64,000 bases of DNA. It comes from Tubulanus polymorphus (taxonomy: Eukaryota; Nemertea; Palaeonemertea; Tubulaniformes; Tubulanidae). The position numbers and the translations under genes are program-made. Below the pieces are notes generated by a model. It did not search any database. It saw nothing but the letters and a program-made list of their open reading frames with translations, and was not told the origin of the DNA. Within the stretch, counting starts at the first letter, position 1. Every line of letters begins with the position of its first letter. The stretch spans positions 10,270,501 to 10,334,500 of the forward strand of contig NC_134031.1 in the NCBI RefSeq assembly GCF_964204645.1, in the 5' to 3' direction. Below, piece after piece: positions 1 through 10,184 of this stretch.

Positions 1-479
1 TTAAGTAATGAAATTGACAATAATGTTTTTCCTTCTACATCTAATAATGTTTTACCCTCTATATCTGGTAATGTTTTACCTTCTACATATAATAATGAAA
101 TAATATTAAATTATAGTGAAAATAGAAATTATTTGGTGGTTATTGTAAAGGTGAATTTTCAAACAGCCCATCAAATTGGAATAACCAATTGGCTGTACAT
201 ATTACTAATGTTATAAAACGTGTTGGTTTAAGAGAATTTATAGAACACTCATTTAGATACGTTACAAAGTTTGTTTCAAATAAAAAAGTAAATGGTAAAG
301 ATTTATATAAAGATTTATTACGTGAATTTTTATCAAAGGAACCTGAACTCAGTAAAGATGAATTAGATTTAACTGATGCTAATAAAATATTAGGATCAAA
401 CAAAATAAAGATACGGACGAAACTTAAAGTAGTAACTATTAATGATGCGGTATATAGTTTGAATAAGTATATCAATAAA
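1..479 (+). pseudogene. Fragment of an unrecognised Polinton-associated gene
   Basis: The open frame at about 189-479 encodes a charged, Lys/Asn-rich, probably helical segment (…VIKRVGLREFIEHSFRY…). Upstream, 1-130 is open in another frame with short Asn/Ser/Pro-rich repeats (NNVLPS-like), so at least one frameshift lies near 130-190. The TTG at 189 is not a credible eukaryotic start, so the 5' end lies outside the window. The frame is cut at 480 by the Helentron-like element and its apparent 3' end resumes at about 4241. It converges on the packaging ATPase, and its AT-rich codon use matches the ATPase and integrase, which is why I assign it to the Polinton. I do not recognise the product; a Polinton accessory or virion gene is possible but unproven. 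Confidence 0.4.
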
Positions 480-962
480 CAAGAGGCCCATGGGCCTTGA
501 AGCATTGGTAGATAATACTGTGGTATTAAGTGGTTATAATGTTTTACATCTGCCGGCAAATCTTCTATGACGATGTTGATTGGGAGGACCACAGACTTAA
601 AGGTCTATTTGTCTAGTACGATTTTATTCCTGAAAATGAATTTATTTTCTGCCGAACGATTTAGCCTAGGCTATTTGTACTGTTAAACATCATTAATGCG
701 ATTCTGTTAAAAAGACGAAACTAGTTTATTCTGGTGTTTTCCATCATGTCCCAGCCAAGATATTTATATCAATCAAGATTTGGATACAAAAACCCATTTT
801 TACGCATGAACTTTAGGCCCCACTGAATAATGAAAACAAAAACAGAACGATTTTTCTGAATGCAATTGCAAGACCCTCTGATCTTAGAGCTCCAAGCTCA
901 TGCATGTACGCATGCAAAACGTCGCAGAGAGAGAGAGAGCGATGCCGGCGTTGGTGTCACTG

Positions 963-1200
963 AGGCCGGCTGATGATTGTTTGTTTGTCTTTTTGTTTGT
1001 TTGGCTTTACGTACGTCGTTTGGATCTTGGTTTCCCAAGACTATTCCTATTGGATTGTTCATTTAACCTCACGGCGGTACGGCCTTTGAAGTGTGCCCGC
1101 ACACTGTTCGCAGCCAGCAGGACTCGAACCCACTTGTCACTCAGCATTGATAGTGGATTCAACAGCATCACGCCTTATCTCACTGAGCTACCGAGGCCGC
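963..1200 (-). repeat. tRNA-derived SINE inside H2
   Basis: Read on the minus strand, 1200 downwards starts with a tRNA-like head. An A-box-like TAGCTCAGTGAG lies at 1190-1179 and a B-box GGGTTCGAGTCC at 1131-1120, about 48 nt apart. The body continues to an AAACAAAC-type A-rich tail at about 1005-975. It lacks a recognisable acceptor stem, so it is a SINE rather than a tRNA gene. The same sequence, with a degraded B-box, is at about 25945-26190 in the second H2 copy, so the SINE was there before H2 amplified. Confidence 0.6.
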
Positions 1201-1903
1201 TCGATTCAATTCAAAAAAAACTACAGCAGCGGCAAATAACCATCGCAATATTGCAATTTACGACAAACAACGCGTAAATTCAATCACTGTTGTTCAACGC
1301 ATGGAAAAGATAATAAAAGGTATTTTTTTCCCGGCGCGCATTACATAGCGAATCTCTGCCGAGTGCGTAAGAGGGTGCTACCGCCTTGTGAGTGTGCAGT
1401 AGGCGGGTAGGGCGTCCTAAAGTAAAAACTTATATTGGAATATAGCCGAATCGAATTTTACAATGTCAGTCAACTGATTGATGATACAAAATGGTTGTTC
1501 TCGGCGTGCTTAACAATGATATTTTCCTCCAATAAACAACTCTGGTAAAATTGAATAAAATGATCTATCTTTATGGGCCGACTCTATTATCACGTCCGGA
1601 TTGAAATCCGGATAATCCGGAGATTTCGGTGAAATACAGCCTCGCTTGCCAGGGGTCCGGTATCACTCCCGAACTCGCTTCCACCAGCCCCCTGGCCTCA
1701 CGAAGCGTGATTTCATTACTGGCGCTGTTGCGCATGACGTCATACATCGATTTGCAAAATACTTCCTTTTTCGGTAAAACGTTCGCTGATTGGTCCATCT
1801 AACAGGAAAACCAACAGAAGCCCAATGGCGTTTGTTATAAGCGCTGTGATTGGTACGACTGGATTCTGGTCGTCTAGTAACGACTCCAACGACTCGTGAG
1901 GTC

Positions 1904-1953
1904 AAGGGGTTCGGGGAACAGCTTTAGCGTAGTGGGTTCGAATCCCTTGACGG
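1904..1953 (+). repeat. Inverted repeat with a B-box-like motif
   Basis: GTCAAGGG at 1904 pairs with CCCTTGAC at about 1945-1952, and the flanking GTTCG/CGAAT extends the pairing. The right arm contains GGTTCGAATCCC, a perfect pol III B-box match. No matching A-box or cloverleaf is visible, so this is probably another SINE relic. Confidence 0.35.
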
Positions 1954-2018
1954 GTGAAGATGGGTGAAATAGAGTACAATCGGAGAACGACTGTGCTATC
2001 ACTTAATTAGACTGGTTG

Positions 2019-2046
2019 CCGGTCTCTACCTTCAGTTAGAGACCGG
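2019..2046. repeat. 10-bp-stem hairpin
   Basis: CCGGTCTCTA (2019-2028) and TAGAGACCGG (2037-2046) form a perfect 10-bp stem with an 8-nt loop. Just upstream, CTATCACTTAATTAGACTGG (about 1997-2016) recurs with one deletion at about 3991-4010, where it forms its own hairpin (CCAGTCTAT/ATAGACTGG). Confidence 0.6.
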
Positions 2047-2890
2047 TTGATCCCATCCCCCATTTTACATTTTCGATGCAAGTCAAACATTTCAGTATCG
2101 TGTTACTTCCGGGTTAAAATGGCGCCTCGTTAAATAAGCGAAACTAGGAGTAACATCAAAATCGCACTGGAATGATCGAACAGCTGATAATCTATGAATC
2201 ATAAATGTAATCAGCAATAGGAAATTTAAAGACCGAAAAAAGGCATTAATTGCTGTAAGTATCGAATTAATCCGCTGATATTTGCTCGGAATTCTTACAG
2301 CCACTACTAAATTGATACTTTCATTTTGTAGGTAAGAAGGGCTCAGCTGTGATAATCATTCTGAAGGAACTTGGCTGAAGGGCGACATGCTTCCTTTATC
2401 AACCGTATGTGAAATATATTCAGTGAATTGTTGTGTTTATGATGATGTGAAAATGACTAAAGTCTGAATAAAGTTTACAATAGTTGAACTCCTTGTCAGT
2501 GTTTTGTGAGATCAGATATTTGGATCCACTGCAGCATCTCTACTTATATTCTCGATACAGACAGTGAATTGGGACAGACTTGGGTAACCCCAGTAATTCA
2601 GATCATCTGAATATTCGCAATATTTTCCTCTCCTCATGGACCAATTTTTGCTAGAAATTGAGTATAAAATCCATCACAACAAACTCTTTTTCACTGCTAT
2701 TCTATGTTCCATATTTATTGTCCACTTCTAGTACAAAATCTTATTCAATATACAGACAGCCTGACAAGAGGGTGACATACGTATTTTGTGACATAGCAAA
2801 TTGTCTGACAACAGAATGACACTGATATCACTAATTAACTCGAATCACAAAGACCAAGTCTATACGCCTTATAGGCCTCCTTTTCGTCCG

Positions 2891-2895
2891 TGACA

Positions 2896-2947
<52 letters not shown>
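2891..2947. repeat. (GAT)n microsatellite
   Basis: About 18 uninterrupted GAT/ATG triplets. The antisense frame reads as a His tract, but nothing around it is gene-like. Confidence 0.95.
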
Positions 2948-2949
<2 letters not shown>

Positions 2950-3745
2950 TCTTGACCAGACAGTAGGCCTAAATCCAATCACAGTTCCAATTGCATGCTC
3001 GCTTGTGTAGTTATTCATAAAATCCAGCTCTTTAAACCATGTCACTATCAGATCAAGGAGTTTCATCGTTATTTGGAATCTCATATCATGACGGTTAGTG
3101 CTGGATTCGTTATTCTTTGATTCGTGATTGACATTACTTTCTGAAATTAAACCAATAAACATATCACCAACAATTAAACCTGGATTGACTTTTTAATTCA
3201 TGTCTCATCCGTTTTTCAAACTTACCATGATAAAACAACAATTCATTCTGTACATGTTGAGCTCATTCAATTTAAATATGCATAACTTCTAACTCTTAAG
3301 AAATCCTGAGTTGTATATCAGAAAATCTTCATCAGAACACAATCAATGACCTACAATAGACAATCAACAGAATATTTGTAAAATAAGTATTCATTTACTG
3401 TTCACAAGTTTTAAAGGACATCGAAGTGAAGTTTTACCTGTGGTATATTTTCACCACAATGAATTGACTGATGTCCAGTGTCACATTCAGAATAATCAAT
3501 CAATCATCTCAAGTGAATAAACAAATTGCTGGTGTCGGGGCCTCTGCTGCATGGCTGCCGCTGGTTCAGTTCAGTATGTCAGTAAGTGGAGATTGGTTTT
3601 TCCATCTCAAGTTCGTTGTTGTTGTCGATTGAAAACCGTTCCTTTGAGCAGGATAGGTTTTGACGGCGCTGTAACGGAGACATGCTGAAATGTATATCAA
3701 TATTTTGGAGGCCACACGTAGTACATGTGCCCGCAGAAGCGTTAC

Positions 3746-3842
3746 CTGATAGTTTTGGTCGAGTTTCTTTCTTTAATTGATGTAAAAATTGACTTTTAAG
3801 AGGTCCATGGAACGTAAATCGAGACACTCTGGAGGCAGCCAT
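3746..3842 (-). CDS. Possible captured first coding exon (minus strand)
   Basis: An ATG at 3842-3840 opens a 97-nt reading frame beginning MAASRVSRF, basic and Ser-rich and reminiscent of a mitochondrial presequence. It ends at a good splice-donor match (TCAG|GTAACG) at 3746/3745. It lies head-to-head with a plus-strand ATG at 3903, with about 60 bp between them, inside the unique cargo of H2 copy 1. Helitron-class elements are known to pick up host gene fragments, and a bidirectional promoter with two first exons would look like this. I cannot name the donor gene and chance is not excluded. Confidence 0.25.
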
Positions 3843-3902
3843 GTAACATTGTTCACGTGATGAAATACTGAAATCTGATTGGATCCGTATATTCCGCGGA
3901 AG
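3843..3902. promoter_or_regulatory. Possible captured bidirectional promoter
   Basis: The 60 bp between the divergent ATGs holds a TCACGTGA E-box palindrome (about 3854-3861) and an inverted CCAAT box (GATTGG, about 3877-3882). Both are common in compact bidirectional promoters of animal housekeeping genes. There is no experimental or comparative support. Confidence 0.25.
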
Positions 3903-4073
3903 ATGGCGGACGGGTTGAACCTGTCCTATTCTGACCTTGAACTTGAACTTGACCGCGAATGCAGGTTGCGCAGAATTGGACAGGCGACCAGTCTATCACT
4001 TAATAGACTGGTTGCTGAGCCTGACTTGTTGCCTGTTAATGCTATGCTGATCGTGTATCTTCAACTTCGTTAA
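3903..4073 (+). CDS. Possible captured first coding exon (plus strand)
   Basis: The frame starts ATGGCGGAC, in good Kozak context (GAAGATGG), and encodes MADGLNLSYSDLELELDREC… before a stop at 4071-4073. The first 25 residues are acidic and look protein-like. The later part overlaps the hairpin repeat at about 3987-4012 and is probably not native coding sequence. With the divergent exon at 3746-3842 it may be a captured host promoter region. No family is recognised. Confidence 0.25.
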   Translation: MADGLNLSYSDLELELDRECRLRRIGQATSLSLNRLVAEPDLLPVNAMLIVYLQLR

Positions 4074-4234
4074 CATTTTTTAGTCATTTTCAGCTGTTTC
4101 TAATGTTTTACGTAAACGGAGTGACAATTTGAAGTTACTATGAAAATGAGAACAGTCGGCGCTATTTTTTCGTAGTACTATTTTCGATCGATTTTACTAG
4201 CTTTGGCATGATGTCATAGACGTCAACCAATGCT

Positions 4235-4351
4235 AAAAAAACTATTGACGATTCGGTAGATAGTTTGAATAAATTGTTAGAGTCTGATGATGAAACAGAG
4301 GTTGATAGTGAAAGTGATTCAGGTAGTAATTATATTTATCTCAAATAATCA
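4235..4351 (+). pseudogene. 3' end of the interrupted Polinton gene
   Basis: Directly after H2, a frame reads …TIDDSVDSLNKLLESDD… with an acidic Ser/Asp/Glu-rich tail (SDDETEVDSESDSGS) and stops at about 4348. The 34 bp at about 4241-4275 are about 85% identical to about 436-470 on the other side of H2, encoding related ..SLNK.. segments. The gene therefore either had tandem similar segments or was duplicated around the insertion point. Confidence 0.4.
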
Positions 4352-4806
4352 TATTGGTTGAAAATTGCATAAAATAATAGTTAATAAAAAAGGGGTTTTT
4401 TAGGTATTAATGTATCTAATAAGTATTTAATGCGTATCTAATACGCATCTAATACATATTATTTGAAAATACCTAAAATTATAATTTTTTTAAAAATTTA
4501 TATTGAAACCTCAGTAATGATAAATAACCTTCATTATCTTCAAACTTATTCATATATTAGTTGAAAAAATAAAAATAAATTGGTTGGAAATTGTATAAAT
4601 AATATTTATTTTAAAAAGGGGGTTTTAAGTATTAAGGTATCTAATCTGTACCTAATACGTATCTAATACGTAACTAATACATACCTAATACATAAATGCT
4701 TAAAATACCTTATTTTATAAATTTATATTCATAGGGAAATTGAAGCCTCAGTAATAATTTTGAACCTTTATTACTTTTTAATTTATTCATATATCCATCA
4801 TGTAAC
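4348..4806. repeat. ~230-bp tandem duplication at the ATPase 3' end
   Basis: Two diverged direct copies, about 4348-4577 and 4578-4806, each start with ATTGGTTG(A/G)AAATTG. They run through a run of TAATACGTATC-like short repeats (CTAATACG/CTAATACAT) and then copy the 3' end of the ATPase gene. The outer copy carries a decayed version of the last ~30 codons; the inner copy is the real gene end. Confidence 0.65.
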
Positions 4807-5345
4807 TCAGTAGGTATAATTTGATTTTCTTCCAATGATTGTTGCATAGATTTTCTATCTTTATTGTAGAATAAAACTAAAAATATCATGTTTTCCCTAA
4901 AATCTTTAACAATTGAATTATATTTTTGATTTAAAACCCATGTTGTTATCCCAAAATGTCTCCCAGAGAAAGCTAGATAGCATAGTTCACTTTCTCGTAT
5001 TTTTGAATCATGTAAATTAGCACAATCATCTATGATGAATAATGTATTTGATTCTTTGTAAATATCAATTGCTATTTTAATACAATTATCTAAATTTTCT
5101 TTTACTGTTTTAGGATTTAATATAATAAACTTTTTTATCTTAACTATATCTCTATTATATGTTTTATTCATTTCATAGGTAGGGCAGAATAATATTATAT
5201 TATCAAAATGATTTTTATAAATAGTTTCTAACAAATCTAATACAAAATGTGTTTTACCACAGTTGGTTACTCCAGTAACTAACATTTTATGCGGTTCAAA
5301 TATAAATAAATCTTTATCATTTATTCTTTTAATTTTACTAGATAA
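4710..5345 (-). CDS. Polinton/Maverick A32-type genome-packaging ATPase
   Basis: The ATG at 5285 opens a 191-aa frame. Homologous sequence continues about 20 codons upstream to an in-frame stop near 5347, so the true N-terminus is probably lost or joined to the integrase side. A Walker A loop (GVTNCGKTH, residues 5-13) is followed by a hydrophobic strand and Walker B (TLFIIDDCAN, 81-90). A region SGRHFGITTWVLNQ (107-120) corresponds to the sensor segment of FtsK/HerA-superfamily packaging ATPases. In this family the protein pumps viral or virus-like DNA into capsids. Its position directly downstream of a Polinton-type integrase on the same strand, and its closeness to A32-like proteins, make Polinton the best assignment. 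The ATPase core itself is uninterrupted although its neighbour is dead. Confidence 0.75.
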   Translation of the reverse strand, partial: LSSKIKRINDKDLFIFEPHKMLVTGVTNCGKTHFVLDLLETIYKNHFDNIILFCPTYEMNKTYNRDIVKIKKFIILNPKTVKENLDNCIKIAIDIYKESNTLFIIDDCANLHDSKIRESELCYLAFSGRHFGITTWVLNQKYNSIVKDFRENMIFLVLFYNKDRKSMQQSLEENQIIPTELHDGYMNKLKSNKGSKLLLRLQFPYEYKFIK

Positions 5346-6255
5346 AATCTATTCATTAAAATTATCATCATACCCTTTATATTTCACCAAAGAATATTTT
5401 TTTCCTTTAAGAGTTTTTGTTTTCAATACTTTTTCTATTTTCTATTCTATTTCATCTGGATTTGGTACAAGTGATAATTCTTGTTCACAGAAATAACCTT
5501 ATATTTCTTCATCTAATAAATCTTCTAATTTATAAACAAAAGGTTTAGTTAATATTATTTTTTTAATTTTAAATATTTCTTCGGTAAAATTTGGAGTATA
5601 ACCTTTATAAAATGTTTTTCAATATTTAGATATTCTTACATGTTGTCCTGTTTTAAATTTTGGTTCTCCAAAATCATGTGTAACAAACGCTCCATATAAA
5701 TTATTCCAAACTATTCCTGAATTATCTTCTTTTCTAGCTTGTATAGGTTTCATACCAATACTTGCGTGTTTAGAATTATTATAACCTTTCACTTAATCAT
5801 CTAATACATCTATATATTAATATGTTTCATTTGCAGTAAAATATTTCCACATTCTAGTTTTCAATGTTTTATTAAACCTTTCGATAATAGATGTTTTTTT
5901 ATCTGAGTGTGTTGAAAAATACTCTACATCAGATAATCAGATAATAGTTTTTAAAAATGTTTATTATAAAATTCCTTACATTCATTAAATTGTATCTTAC
6001 CTGGAATAGCTTCTTTCAATATATTTTTAAAAGCATTAGTAACTTCTTTACCAGTTTTATTTTTGATTGGTATACTTCATGCGTATCTAGTGAATATATC
6101 TATAACATTTAATATCCAGAAATATCCTTTATTGTATTCTTCTAAGTTCTTCATGTCAATTAAATCTGCATACCATCGTTGATCAATATGTGAAACCATC
6201 TCGTTAAATAATATTTATCCATTTTCTTATGAATTTGATGTTGGTTGATTTTGTA
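5346..6255 (-). pseudogene. Polinton-type DDE integrase with chromodomain, broken
   Basis: Translated in pieces, the minus strand gives a retroviral-like integrase core. The first-Asp region is WYADLIDM (about 6178-6160), followed by a VIDIFTRYA strand and the region around the second Asp (about 5990-5965), where the Asp appears replaced. The Glu motif IIERFNK follows (about 5897-5875), then a C-terminal KFKTG..VRISKY segment (about 5640) and a chromodomain (about 5430-5350). The order and motifs are those of Polinton/Maverick integrases. Several in-frame stops and at least one frameshift (about 5940) make it a pseudogene. The N-terminal zinc-binding part is missing because the LTR element at 6261 cuts the gene. 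Confidence 0.8.
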
Positions 6256-6260
6256 ACCAT

Positions 6261-6561
6261 TGTTACCCAGTTGTGTTACCCAGTTATTGTATAGTTATTG
6301 TATGTACAGTGTCTATTGGTATTCTGACTTCAGTCTGTTCAGTGTGAATCATTCAGTGTTTATACTTGACTTACCCCTATAATCTGTACCTATATAAATA
6401 TCTGTTTACTGACCACAGTCAGTCCCAGCCCCAGTAATTTAATAAATGTACGTACGTTGTAATATTATACGTCTGGTGTCGTTTTATGGGTGTAGTTCGA
6501 CCCTGGAGCTTGGATCCGAAAAGGAATTTGGTATTTCGGCCCTGGAGTTTCATCCGTAACG
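6261..6561 (+). mobile_element. 5' LTR of a Ty3/Gypsy retrotransposon
   Basis: It begins TGTTAC and ends GTAAC, forming short terminal inverted repeats. A TATA box (TATATAAATA, 6391-6400) and an AATAAA signal (6441-6446) are spaced as in U3-R-U5. A primer-binding site follows 6 nt downstream. No second LTR is visible in the window, so the element is 3'-truncated and LTR age cannot be measured. Confidence 0.7.
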
Positions 6562-6567
6562 GAAATT

Positions 6568-6585
6568 GGGGGGCTCGTCCGGGAG
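6568..6585 (+). other. Primer-binding site, tRNA-Pro-like
   Basis: TGGGGGGCTCGTCCGGGA matches the complement of the 3' end of tRNA-Pro used by many gamma-type elements, except for one extra G in the G-run. This fixes the LTR boundary just upstream and the plus-strand orientation. Confidence 0.7.
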
Positions 6586-6640
6586 CCACGGACTTTGAAG
6601 ATGACTTTTTGCACAATTTGACGTGTTTGTGGCAGAACCA

Positions 6641-8686
6641 ATGAAACGAGGAAAAGTTTTTGCAGTACTTCTGTTGTTATCTGTGCTGTTTTATAAAGTT
6701 ACTGTACCGTTTCATATTTGGTATCGTTTTGGGCTCGTAGGTATGTTGCCCTCTGTGGAATCGTTTATAGATTCGCCAAGTAGCGAACAAATTGAGACTT
6801 TACGTAAAAGTGAATTAGTTCAGCTTGCTGAGCATTATAACGTCTCATTTAGAAAATCACAGAAAAAGCAACATATTAAACTCTGTATTATAGAACATTT
6901 TGTCAAATCTGGTCTTTTAAGCGAAGTTGAAATGCAGCAGGCGATTCCTGATAAGACAGAAAATGAGGCCGGAGAAACGGAAGCTACTTTAATTCGTAGA
7001 ATGGAGCTCGAGTTCGAAGCGAAGGAACGAGAACGCAAACACCAATAAGAAATCAAACGTCTTGAGAGTGAACATCAGCTGCACTTTTTGGAGTTGGAGT
7101 CACGTGTTCCGCAAGGCTTTCCGGCACATAGGAATGAGTTCGATGTCACTCGTCACATACGTCTAGTTCCGAAATTTCAAGAAGCTGAAATGGTTAAGTA
7201 CTTTTTACATTTTGAGAAAGTAGCCAATAATCTTAAGTGGCCTAGAGAGTGTTGGACATTGCTACTCCAAAGTGTTTTGATTGGAAAAGCTCAAGAAGCA
7301 TATTCATCTCTCTATGCCGAAGCAAGTGCTGACTATGATATAGTTAAGACTGCTATATTAAACGCTTACGAACTTGTACCGGAAGCTTATAGACAGAAGT
7401 TTCGTAATCGAAAAAAATCTCCCAATGAAACATATATTGAATTTGCCAGAGAAAAAGAAACGTCATTTAGTCGTTGAGAGTGATTCAAAAAATGTAAAAG
7501 ACTATGATTCTTTAAAACAATTAGTAGAGGAATTTAAACAATGTATTAGTAGTGATATTAGAACATATGTCGATGAACAGAAAATAGATAGTTTGTCAAA
7601 AGCTGCCAGCTCTGCTGATGATTATGCTCTGACAAACAAAATCAGCTTTGAGTCAAGTTCTGCTAGTAATTTTCCGGCTTCGGATTCTCGAAATGTGTCA
7701 AAATTTCAAAGAAATTTCAATAATCCTAGTAATACGCAAAATTGGACTCAGGGTAGAAGAAATAAAGGTATTTGGTGTAATTACTGTAAAATATCCGGTC
7801 ATACTCTAAGTACATGTTTTTCTCTTCAGAAAAAGAATGAGAGGGGTGAGAACCAGAGGTCAGAGACAAAACCGATCGGTCTTACAGCAACTCAACGCAT
7901 TGAATCCAACCCTGCAGTTCAACGACTGTATAGCAAGAGTTATAATCCATTCATAGTAGACGCTTTATTGTCATTCGAAAGTACCGATGAACCAGTGAGT
8001 ATTAAATTACTTCGCGATACGGGTGCCTCTCAAACTTTAATGTTGGAGAGTATTTTACCGTTATCTGGTAGTACTTTATCGGTGAACATGTTCTCATTAG
8101 AGGAGTAGGTTCAGAAATTATCAAAGTTCCACTCCACAGAGTTTATCTGGATTCTGATTTAGTTCGCGGTTCTGTAGTTGTGGGCGTTCAGTCGTCACTA
8201 CCTATTTTGGGTGTATCTATGCTCCTCGGTAATGACTTGGCTGGTGGTAGAGTACACGTTAACCCTTCAGTCACTACAGATCCTCTACTTAATGTAGATA
8301 CTGAAAGTTTAGAGAAAACATAACCTGGAATTTTCCCATCATGTGTAACTACTAGGGCTATGTCACGATGTGCTGATAAGATAATGGGATCTAAGCCCTA
8401 TTTAGAAAACAAAGAGTTTTCTATTGAAATGGTAGATTTAAGTGATTCGTTTCTTGGTCGAATTTTTGACGAAACGCCTACCGGTTTCATTTCATCTAAT
8501 AAATATGTATCATCAAGGTCAAACCTTATTGATTTGCAGAATGTCGAACCAGAGTTCAAAACATTTTTAAATTCTGCTTCCGATTCAATTGAATCATTAA
8601 CTGATACTACTTCTGGATATTATTTTCAGTCTGGAGTGTTGATGCGTAAATGGCAAAAGACTTTTTTTACTTCAAGCATTTCGTGA
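6641..8686 (+). pseudogene. Ty3/Gypsy gag-protease reading frame, broken and 3'-truncated
   Basis: The first ATG after the PBS is at 6641. A second, at 6743 (MLPSVESF…), may be the real start because the intervening residues are an atypical hydrophobic stretch. In order it encodes a SAP-like N-terminal helix pair, a charged coiled coil (about 6960-7100), a SCAN/retroviral-capsid-like domain ending in VPEAYRQKFR (about 7180-7400), a CCHC zinc knuckle (C-x2-C-x4-H-x4-C, 7776-7817) and an aspartic protease (LLRDTGAS, about 8010-8030). Breaks are an in-frame TAA at 7046, a frameshift near 7475, another near 8090 and a stop near 8320. Homology stops at 8686 before any reverse transcriptase, so the copy is dead. 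Confidence 0.8.
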
Positions 8687-10145
8687 TTTAGTTGTGTTGT
8701 ACTTTAGAAGTAGCCTTCTCCACTCGGTCCCGAAAATAAAGCAGCTCATCATCCAGATATCATCTTCAGCCTTATACTTGTGTTATTATTTAAGATCTTT
8801 ATAATCCTTATACTTATTTGAGGGTGTTATACTACACCTTGCCTTATGGAGATCAACAATTTAGTTTCGCTCAACAATATCGTCATATTTCAAACCTATA
8901 TCTGATGCACTGTATAATTCAGCATGACTATATAGATGGCGGTAAGGATTATTTTGATACATGCTGAGGAATATATATTGGTAATCTATTAATGGTTAAT
9001 GGTATTTTAATAATGGTATGGTATGGTATGGTATGGTTCAGATTGATATTTTTGAAAACTAACTGTGATTTCTGTTTTCAGCTTGTTATACCAGAACGAT
9101 TTATTGATGTGTTGATACCATGATTTGTTAGTATCATCACACCAGGGTGTGGTATGAACTTTTATTACTTCACTTATGAGTAAGTTGTATAGAAATGCCA
9201 GATTTAAAAAACATTCTACATCAGGGACATATTTGAATATTGTAGGGACTGCCAGGGACATCTTGTAAAAGTCATTTCCAGAAAATATCCAGTCACATTT
9301 TCAGGGGCATTTACGAGAATAAAAACTACTGAATTTTACAGTGAAACATTGTCATGACGGTCCGAGATATTAGAATATATCGTTTTTTTACACAACTTGA
9401 ATTCCGTTTCATAAGCTGCTTGGCTTTGATTGACATGCCAGATTGCCCCCAGCTGCTCTACGAGCAATTATCCCAAAAAGATATATCGTTATAAGCTGAA
9501 AATTACTTATGTTGGGCCATGAAAATTTTTCATTTTGTAATTTGTATCAATTGATAAATGAGTTGTTGGTACAATTTTAAGGGCTTCTCGCTTTATCTAT
9601 GTGTGTGGAATGTTGCACGGTGAACTCCGAACACCAGGCGGATAGCCGATCAGCAATTAGCGCTCGGCAAGTTTGATTGACAGCGTTACTGATTGTTTCT
9701 ATGGGAGGCCGAGCTCTACTCTAGTATCGCGCGCAAGCGCACGAATGTATTTTGTTTGAAATAAAATTCATGATTGCCAGAAATATTTTAAGGAAATACC
9801 CGTTTGTATTAATGCCGATATCGGATTCTGCAACATAATAATACAGATTACAGAAAAAAATCTAGACGTAACCGAATTCAAAATTCCTGGATAAATGGTG
9901 TTAAAAACTAGACTATCGTCGGTTTTTATGCTCCTACATTTTCTACAAATAGGGCCTTGGAATGATATTATTATACAACCTGACCGAATAATACAATTAA
10001 AGATCAAAAAGTAAGTCATCAGCTTTTATTTTGATGAGTCTTACCAAAATGATCGGCGGTATAGTGACAGGGCCATCCCAATATTATTGTCTGTTTGCCG
10101 TAACACCGACTCAAGTTCTCAGGATGAGTCGGTAGGTAGGTAGAA
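8687..10145. other. Intergenic, no gene seen
   Basis: No coding signal. It contains a short (GGTAT)n tract at about 9013-9037 and otherwise unassigned AT-rich sequence. The open frames at 9007-9261 and 9768-10019 (minus) lack codon bias or motifs. Confidence 0.6.
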
Positions 10146-10184
10146 ATGCTATTTTTGCAAAGTTTTAGGGCAAAAATGGAAACA

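Larger units (their letters stand above)
480..4234 (-). mobile_element. Helentron/Helitron2-like element H2, copy 1
   Basis: On the minus strand it begins AGCATTGGTTGACGTC (4234 downwards) and ends with ACCAATGCT followed by a hairpin, AAGGCCC/GGGCCTCTT, and TTG at 480. A terminal inverted repeat at the 5' end and a subterminal partner at the 3' end followed by a palindrome is the asymmetric-TIR layout of Helentron/Helitron2 elements. Both flanks are T-rich on that strand and I see no clear target duplication. A second copy at 25469-27066 matches at both ends (480-1570 and 4078-4234), but the middle 2.5 kb is unrelated, so 1574-4077 is cargo gained here or replaced there. No Rep/helicase is visible, so the copy is non-autonomous. 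Confidence 0.6.

Noticed and set aside
1113-1200. Possible tRNA gene on the minus strand
   Set aside because: A- and B-boxes are present but there is no acceptor stem or proper anticodon arm, and the unit has a SINE-like tail.
2869-3162. Minus-strand frame with a long His tract
   Set aside because: The His tract is the (GAT)n microsatellite read backwards; no other protein-like feature.
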